From the NCBI GenBank assembly GCA_946482385.1, contig CAMLRI010000033.1, positions 1-10,266 on the forward strand: a stretch of 10,266 nucleotides of DNA, read 5' to 3'. The stretch is from an uncultured Cellvibrio sp. GTDB taxonomy: Bacteria > Pseudomonadota > Gammaproteobacteria > Pseudomonadales > Cellvibrionaceae. The translations under genes and the position numbers were made by a program. Each line of letters starts with the position of its first letter. Position 1 is the stretch's first letter. Below, piece after piece: positions 6,901 to 10,266 of the stretch. The notes under the pieces were generated by a model that saw only the letters and a program-made list of their open reading frames with translations, was not told the DNA's origin and made no database searches.

Positions 6901-7040
6901 CAAGCCTTGGTTTTGCTTTTTGCTTCCAACGCCAACTCAGCTTTGATATGGCGGTAAGCAAATACACCCACCGCAGTAATCATGGCACAGGTCAAAATAA
7001 CAATTAACAAACTGAGCGCCACTACGCCATCCATATACAT
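6900..7040 (-). CDS. Small single-pass membrane protein, FNR-box-controlled (possible cbb3 oxidase small subunit)
   Basis: A 46-codon gene from ATG 7040 to TGA 6900. The protein begins MYMDGVVALSLLIVILTCAM, has one hydrophobic helix (about residues 6-30) and ends in a basic tail (YRHIKAELALEAKSKTKA). By the positive-inside rule the acidic N-terminus faces the periplasm and the tail the cytoplasm. Support for a real gene comes from its setting: a purine-rich GGGGGG site 5-6 nt upstream, a consensus FNR/Anr box with a fitting -10 element upstream, and a terminator starting at the stop codon. I do not recognise a named family with certainty. Its size, MxxD-VV start, single helix and basic end recall CcoM, the small helix of Pseudomonas stutzeri cbb3 cytochrome oxidase, and cbb3 subunits need the Ccm system next door. 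That link is inference. Another respiratory microprotein (CydX-like, for example) is possible, though the CydX WYFAW start is absent. Confidence 0.75.
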   Translation of the reverse strand: MYMDGVVALSLLIVILTCAMITAVGVFAYRHIKAELALEAKSKTKA

Positions 7041-7064
7041 AAACCACCCCCCGGTTTTGTTTCA

Positions 7065-7078
7065 ACAGTTTCAGTCTA
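7065..7078 (-). promoter_or_regulatory. Predicted -10 element and start region of the FNR-dependent promoter
   Basis: On the minus strand TAGACT (7078 down to 7073) matches the sigma70 -10 consensus at 4/6 positions. Transcription would start near 7065-7066, which puts the centre of the FNR box at about -41, the class II activation position. No independent -35 is needed in such promoters. The predicted leader is about 25 nt and contains the ribosome-binding site of the small gene. Confidence 0.55.
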
Positions 7079-7099
7079 ACAACTAGCGGGTAGAGGCTT

Positions 7100-7113
7100 T
7101 TGATAAGGATCAA
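7100..7113. promoter_or_regulatory. Consensus FNR/Anr (anaerobic regulator) binding site
   Basis: TTGATAAGGATCAA is an exact match to the FNR/Anr consensus TTGAT-N4-ATCAA. It begins 8 nt after the ccmG stop codon in the minus-strand direction and lies 60 nt upstream of the start codon of the small membrane gene. The plus-strand direction from the box leads only into antisense ccmG, so the regulated target should be the small gene. FNR and Anr are oxygen-sensitive iron-sulfur regulators that typically activate genes at low oxygen. Confidence 0.85.
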
Positions 7114-7121
7114 ACTCGCTC

Positions 7122-7676
7122 CTATTGGCCTGCACGCAACTGTTTTACCAAAGGTTCCAGGGTTTGCTGCCACACCTGGGCATTCACATCACCAATGTGC
7201 TTGTAGCGAATAATGCCCTGCTTATCGATCACATAGGTTTCCGGTGCGCCAAAAACCCCCAGGTTTAACCCCAGGCGGCCATCCACATCCATCACGCTTA
7301 ATACATAGGGATTGTGCAGATCGCGCAACCATTGCTGGGCTGCGGCGCTATCATCCTTGTAATTAACACCGTAAATAGTCACCCCTTCGCGCTTAAGCTG
7401 GTTGAGGAATTCGTGTTCAACACGACAGGTAACACACCAGGTGGCCCACACATTGAGCAGGCTCACCTGCCCTTTGAAGATGGATTCATCTGCCTCTTGG
7501 ACACCGGCAGGGTTTTCGGCAGCAGGTAATACCGGTAAACGAAAAGCTGGCACTGGTTTGTTGAGCAGTGCCGAGGGCATGGCATGGGGGTCGAGCGATA
7601 AGCCGCGCCAGAACAACAGTGCCAACACCGCAAACACCGCCAAGGGTATAAACAACATCAAGCGCTGTTTATTCAT
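7122..7676 (-). CDS. ccmG: CcmG/DsbE thiol:disulfide oxidoreductase, cytochrome c maturation
   Basis: A 184-residue membrane-anchored thioredoxin-fold protein facing the periplasm. It helps keep apocytochrome c cysteines reduced for haem attachment in the System I pathway. An N-terminal anchor helix lies at about 6-23. The redox motif is WCVTC (Cys81, Cys84), and the cis-proline loop with its family-typical context is GVFGAPETYVID (Pro145). The acidic, less oxidising character typical of CcmG cannot be judged by eye. Its start overlaps the end of ccmF by 8 nt, and a strong GGAGG site sits inside the ccmF tail, so translation is coupled. ccmH, which usually follows ccmG, is not found downstream; an FNR box and a small membrane gene follow instead. 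Length is normal for the family. Confidence 0.95.
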   Translation of the reverse strand: MNKQRLMLFIPLAVFAVLALLFWRGLSLDPHAMPSALLNKPVPAFRLPVLPAAENPAGVQEADESIFKGQVSLLNVWATWCVTCRVEHEFLNQLKREGVTIYGVNYKDDSAAAQQWLRDLHNPYVLSVMDVDGRLGLNLGVFGAPETYVIDKQGIIRYKHIGDVNAQVWQQTLEPLVKQLRAGQ

Positions 7677-9681
7677 GGACCAAGCCTCCAGTCGCAGCCT
7701 CTGTAGCTTGCTCGCGGCGTAGGCTGCGGTAGCGTTTATCGGCTACGGCCAGTACCGACCCCAGGGCCATGAGCAAGGCGCCCAGCCAAATCCAACGCAC
7801 AAACGGCTTTACATGCACACGCATCGCCCAGGCGTTTTCGCTTAGCGGTTCACCCATTGCCACATACAGGTCGCGGAATAAGCCGGGATCCAGGGCCACT
7901 TCGGTCATGGTATTGCCGCTGGCCAGATAGCGGCGTTTTTGCGGCTGCATGTAGCGCAATAATTCGCCATGACGATAAACACTGATGTGCGCCTCATCGG
8001 CGATATAGTTGGGGCCTTGAACCTTGCGTAATTCTTCCAGCACAAAGTCGTAATGGTTAAGACTAACCTTGTGCCCTACCTGCATGCGTAAGTCGCGGTG
8101 CTCGCTGTAAATGCTGGTGTAGCAAATGCCAATCAGGGTTACCGCAATACCGGCATGGGCAATGACCATGGCGTAATAACTCAGGCTGAGTTTGCGCAAA
8201 CCCTGGGCAATAGTGTCCGCATGGCGCAGGCGATAAACCATGTCGGCCAACAGTGATAACACTATCCAGCAGGCAATAAAGGTGGCCACAGCGGCCCCCA
8301 GGCTATAAGTATCGCCATACAGCCAGGGAATCAGGGCACCAAGGGCCAGGCTGGCCACCCAAGGTGTTAATAACAGCGACTTCAAATAACCAAAGGTGTT
8401 GCGCTTCCAATTGGCCACAGGGCCAAGCGCCATTAGCAGGCACAATAGCGCCATCAGCGGCAGGAAGAACAAATTAAAAAAAGGCGCGCCCACGGAAATT
8501 TTGCCCAAACCCAGGGCGTCGGCAATCAGCGGGTAAAGGGTGCCCAGCAACACCGCCAGCATCACCACCACCAGCAAAATATTGTTGGCCAACAACAGAG
8601 TTTCGCGAGATAGCCAGCCAAAACCCACCGAGCTTTTCACCACCGGGGCGCGCAGGGCGTAAAGGGTTAGGGAGCCGCCCACCACCACCAACAGGAAACC
8701 GAGGATAAACACCCCCCGCTCCGGGTCGTTGGCAAAGGCATGTACCGAGGTGAGCACACCGGAGCGCACCAGGAAGGTTCCCAGCAGGCTAAGCGAGAAG
8801 GTGAAAATGGCGAGGAGTATGGTCCAGCTTTTAAACAGGCCACGCTTTTCGGTAACTGCCAATGAGTGGATGAGTGCCGTGCCGACCAACCAGGGCATAA
8901 AGGAGGCATTTTCCACCGGGTCCCAAAACCACCAGCCGCCCCAACCCAGTTCGTAATAAGCCCACCAACTGCCCAGGGCTATGCCCACCGATAAAAACCC
9001 CCAGGCCAGGGTCGCCCAGGGGCGCGACCAGCGTGACCAGGCGCTATCGAGGCGCCCGGCCAAGAGGGCAGCAATGGCAAAAGCAAAGGCAACACTAAAG
9101 CCGACATAACCCATGTAGAGCACCGGCGGATGGATAATCAGGCCTATATCCTGCAGCAGCGGGTTAAGGTCTTTCCCCTCGGCAGGAGGAATCGGCAATA
9201 AGCGATCAAAGGGGTTGGAGGTAAACAGGATAAACAGCATAAAGCCGACGCCAACAAACCCCAGCACCGCCAGCACCCGCGCCTGCATATCCAGCGGCAG
9301 CGAGCGGCTAAAAATGGCAACCGCCAGGGTCCAGCCGGCCAGCATTAAAATCCACAGCAGCAGCGAGCCTTCGTGCCCGCCCCAGACGGCGCTGATTTTG
9401 TAATAAACCGGCAACAGGGAATTGGAATGGTTGGCCACATAGGCCACGGAAAAATCATCCACCACAAAACTGTAAGTCAGGCAGGCAAAGGCGATGGCGA
9501 CAAACACAAACAAGGCTGTCGCAAAGGAGCGCGCCGAATGCATCAGCACAATATTGCCGCGCTGGGCACCATAGAGCGGCAATACAAACAACAGCAAACT
9601 AAAGCAACAGGCCAGAATCAGCGCAAACTGGCCAAACTCCGGCACCAGGGCACCAAAACCCAACAGCGAATTAGCCCCCAT
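7669..9681 (-). CDS. ccmF: CcmF haem lyase subunit, cytochrome c maturation
   Basis: A 670-residue polytopic inner-membrane protein that takes haem from holo-CcmE and, with CcmH/CcmI, attaches it to the CxxCH of apocytochromes c. The haem-handling WWD domain is intact at about 247-264 (WGGWWFWDPVENASFMPWL). Histidines of the kind that ligate haem in CcmF are seen at His184 (HPP), His272 (IHSLAVTEKRG), His314 (SVHAFAND) and His509 (VIAHAGIAVTLIG). They match by context the four histidines of the E. coli protein. The early GGHEGSLLLW motif (101-110) is also present. A periplasmic region before the last helix (about 530-640) and a final helix complete the usual layout. ATG 9681 has a GGGAG site 8 nt upstream; the start overlaps ccmE by 11 nt and the end overlaps ccmG by 8 nt. 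No truncation or frame disturbance is seen. Confidence 0.96.
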   Translation of the reverse strand: MGANSLLGFGALVPEFGQFALILACCFSLLLFVLPLYGAQRGNIVLMHSARSFATALFVFVAIAFACLTYSFVVDDFSVAYVANHSNSLLPVYYKISAVWGGHEGSLLLWILMLAGWTLAVAIFSRSLPLDMQARVLAVLGFVGVGFMLFILFTSNPFDRLLPIPPAEGKDLNPLLQDIGLIIHPPVLYMGYVGFSVAFAFAIAALLAGRLDSAWSRWSRPWATLAWGFLSVGIALGSWWAYYELGWGGWWFWDPVENASFMPWLVGTALIHSLAVTEKRGLFKSWTILLAIFTFSLSLLGTFLVRSGVLTSVHAFANDPERGVFILGFLLVVVGGSLTLYALRAPVVKSSVGFGWLSRETLLLANNILLVVVMLAVLLGTLYPLIADALGLGKISVGAPFFNLFFLPLMALLCLLMALGPVANWKRNTFGYLKSLLLTPWVASLALGALIPWLYGDTYSLGAAVATFIACWIVLSLLADMVYRLRHADTIAQGLRKLSLSYYAMVIAHAGIAVTLIGICYTSIYSEHRDLRMQVGHKVSLNHYDFVLEELRKVQGPNYIADEAHISVYRHGELLRYMQPQKRRYLASGNTMTEVALDPGLFRDLYVAMGEPLSENAWAMRVHVKPFVRWIWLGALLMALGSVLAVADKRYRSLRREQATEAATGGLVHE

Positions 9682-10135
9682 AATTTAATCTCCCGCAGGT
9701 AGCCTGGTGCTCGCCCTTGCCCTTCATGGCTTCGGCCACCTCTGGCGGCATATAGGTTTCATCGTGCTTGGCCAGCACTTCACTGGCTTTGATCTCGCCC
9801 TGCTCGTTTACCAAACCATTAATCACAGCAGCTTCACCCTCGGCAAACAGGTCGGGCAATATGCCGCTGTAAAACACCTTCACATCTGCTGTGCCATCGG
9901 TAATTACAAACTCCACATCCAGGTTTTCCTGGGAGCGCACCACACTGCCCGGTTTGACGCAGCCACCGGCGCGGATGCGGGTGTTGTGCGGCACATCGCC
10001 CGCAGCAATTTTGCTGGGCGGATAAAAAAGGTTGATGTTTTCACGCAGGGCATAGGCGATTAGCCCCACCGCCAGGGAGGAAAACACCACAATAAACATC
10101 ACGATAATTAAGCGCTGCTTGCGAAGAGGATGCAT
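9671..10135 (-). CDS. ccmE: CcmE periplasmic haem chaperone
   Basis: A 154-residue membrane-anchored haem chaperone that binds haem covalently and delivers it to CcmF. After a short basic N-terminus (MHPLRKQRL) there is one anchor helix (about 8-29), then the OB-fold domain with NINLFYPPSKI and GILPDLFAEGE. The haem-binding HxxxY motif lies in VLAKHDETYMPPEV: His124 is the predicted covalent ligand and Tyr128 the axial one. The open frame extends upstream to about 10237, but ATG 10135 is chosen because it gives the normal family length and has an ACAGG site 7 nt upstream; the extra residues do not resemble CcmE. Two cysteines are unusual: Cys59 in the GGxV loop, where E. coli has Met, and Cys147 near the C-terminus. 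The end overlaps ccmF by 11 nt. Confidence 0.95.
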   Translation of the reverse strand: MHPLRKQRLIIVMFIVVFSSLAVGLIAYALRENINLFYPPSKIAAGDVPHNTRIRAGGCVKPGSVVRSQENLDVEFVITDGTADVKVFYSGILPDLFAEGEAAVINGLVNEQGEIKASEVLAKHDETYMPPEVAEAMKGKGEHQATCGRLNYGG

Positions 10136-10167
10136 ATTAAAACCTGTTCGATTACGACAAATCTGGA

Positions 10168-10266
10168 TTAGAGGGTAAATCTGCCTGTGGTTGCTGTGCG
10201 GCCCGCTGCTGTTGGCGGCGCTGGCCTTTGGCGCCATTGCCGCACTCGCCGTCTTCTCATCAAGCG
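10168..10266 (-). CDS. ccmD: CcmD C-terminal part, possibly frame-disturbed (runs off right edge)
   Basis: By position (immediately upstream of ccmE on the same strand) this should be the end of ccmD, a small single-helix protein that releases holo-CcmE from CcmABC. The uninterrupted frame gives a strongly basic stretch RLMRRRRVRQWRQ, as expected for the cytoplasmic tail after the CcmD helix, then a Pro/Thr/Ala-rich end with TAA at 10168. The neighbouring frame gives a more CcmD-like Gln/Arg/Ala-rich end (QRRQQQRAAQQPQ) stopping at 10152, but that frame has two stops at the window edge and no start. A one-base shift near 10227-10229 would join the two. Either the gene carries a frameshift with an altered but harmless tail, or the sequence has a one-base error. 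Too little is in view for a firm family call. Confidence 0.5.
   Translation of the reverse strand, partial: RLMRRRRVRQWRQRPAPPTAAGRTATTGRFTL

Noticed and set aside
6937..7173. 78-codon minus-strand frame spanning the ccmG end, FNR box and small membrane gene
   Set aside because: It overlaps the promoter and two better-supported genes in another frame and its translation resembles no protein family.
9707..10063. 118-codon plus-strand frame opposite ccmE
   Set aside because: It is antisense to a conserved gene, matches no family I recognise and has no promoter or ribosome-binding site.
10142..10266. Hydrophobic plus-strand translation near the right edge (LLLAALAFGAIAALAVF)
   Set aside because: It is the reverse reading of the Gln/Arg/Ala-rich ccmD tail; the strand and position do not fit the ccm gene order.

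Overview
The window looks like a moderate-GC gammaproteobacterial chromosome, most likely from the Cellvibrio/Cellvibrionaceae-Pseudomonas side of the class. This rests on family-level recognition of the proteins (System I cytochrome c maturation, Opp-type permease, lipoprotein M3 peptidase, CheC plus GGDEF pair) and on a consensus FNR/Anr site; no taxonomic marker gene is present. I see no insertion sequence, CRISPR array, tRNA or rRNA. Almost all of the window is coding and most genes are recognisable.

Left block (1-4917, all minus strand): an oligopeptide-use operon read as M3 metallopeptidase lipoprotein > oppA > oppB > oppC, the last running off the left edge. The genes are tightly spaced: a 41-nt gap holding a perfect hairpin between the peptidase and oppA, a 5-nt gap oppA/oppB, and a 1-nt TAATG overlap oppB/oppC. 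The layout suggests cleavage of larger peptides in the envelope, capture by a lipoprotein binding protein and import. No oppD/oppF ATPase is in view; they would lie beyond oppC.

Middle block (4918-6900): a 337-nt divergent intergenic region with a tandem 15-bp repeat and a plausible sigma70 promoter placed so close to the start codon that the mRNA would be nearly leaderless. It is followed on the plus strand by a CheC-family phosphatase and a PAS-GGDEF diguanylate cyclase. The pair ends at a perfect bidirectional terminator (6871-6900).

Right block (6900-10266, minus strand): the cytochrome c maturation genes ccmD (partial, apparently frame-disturbed), ccmE, ccmF and ccmG, with overlapping ends. 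Where ccmH would usually follow ccmG there is instead a perfect FNR/Anr box (7100-7113), a fitting -10 element, and a 46-codon gene for a single-pass membrane protein that shares the bidirectional terminator. This small gene is the most interesting item: an apparently oxygen-regulated membrane microprotein attached to the cytochrome c maturation cluster, with general resemblance to small subunits of cbb3-type oxidases.
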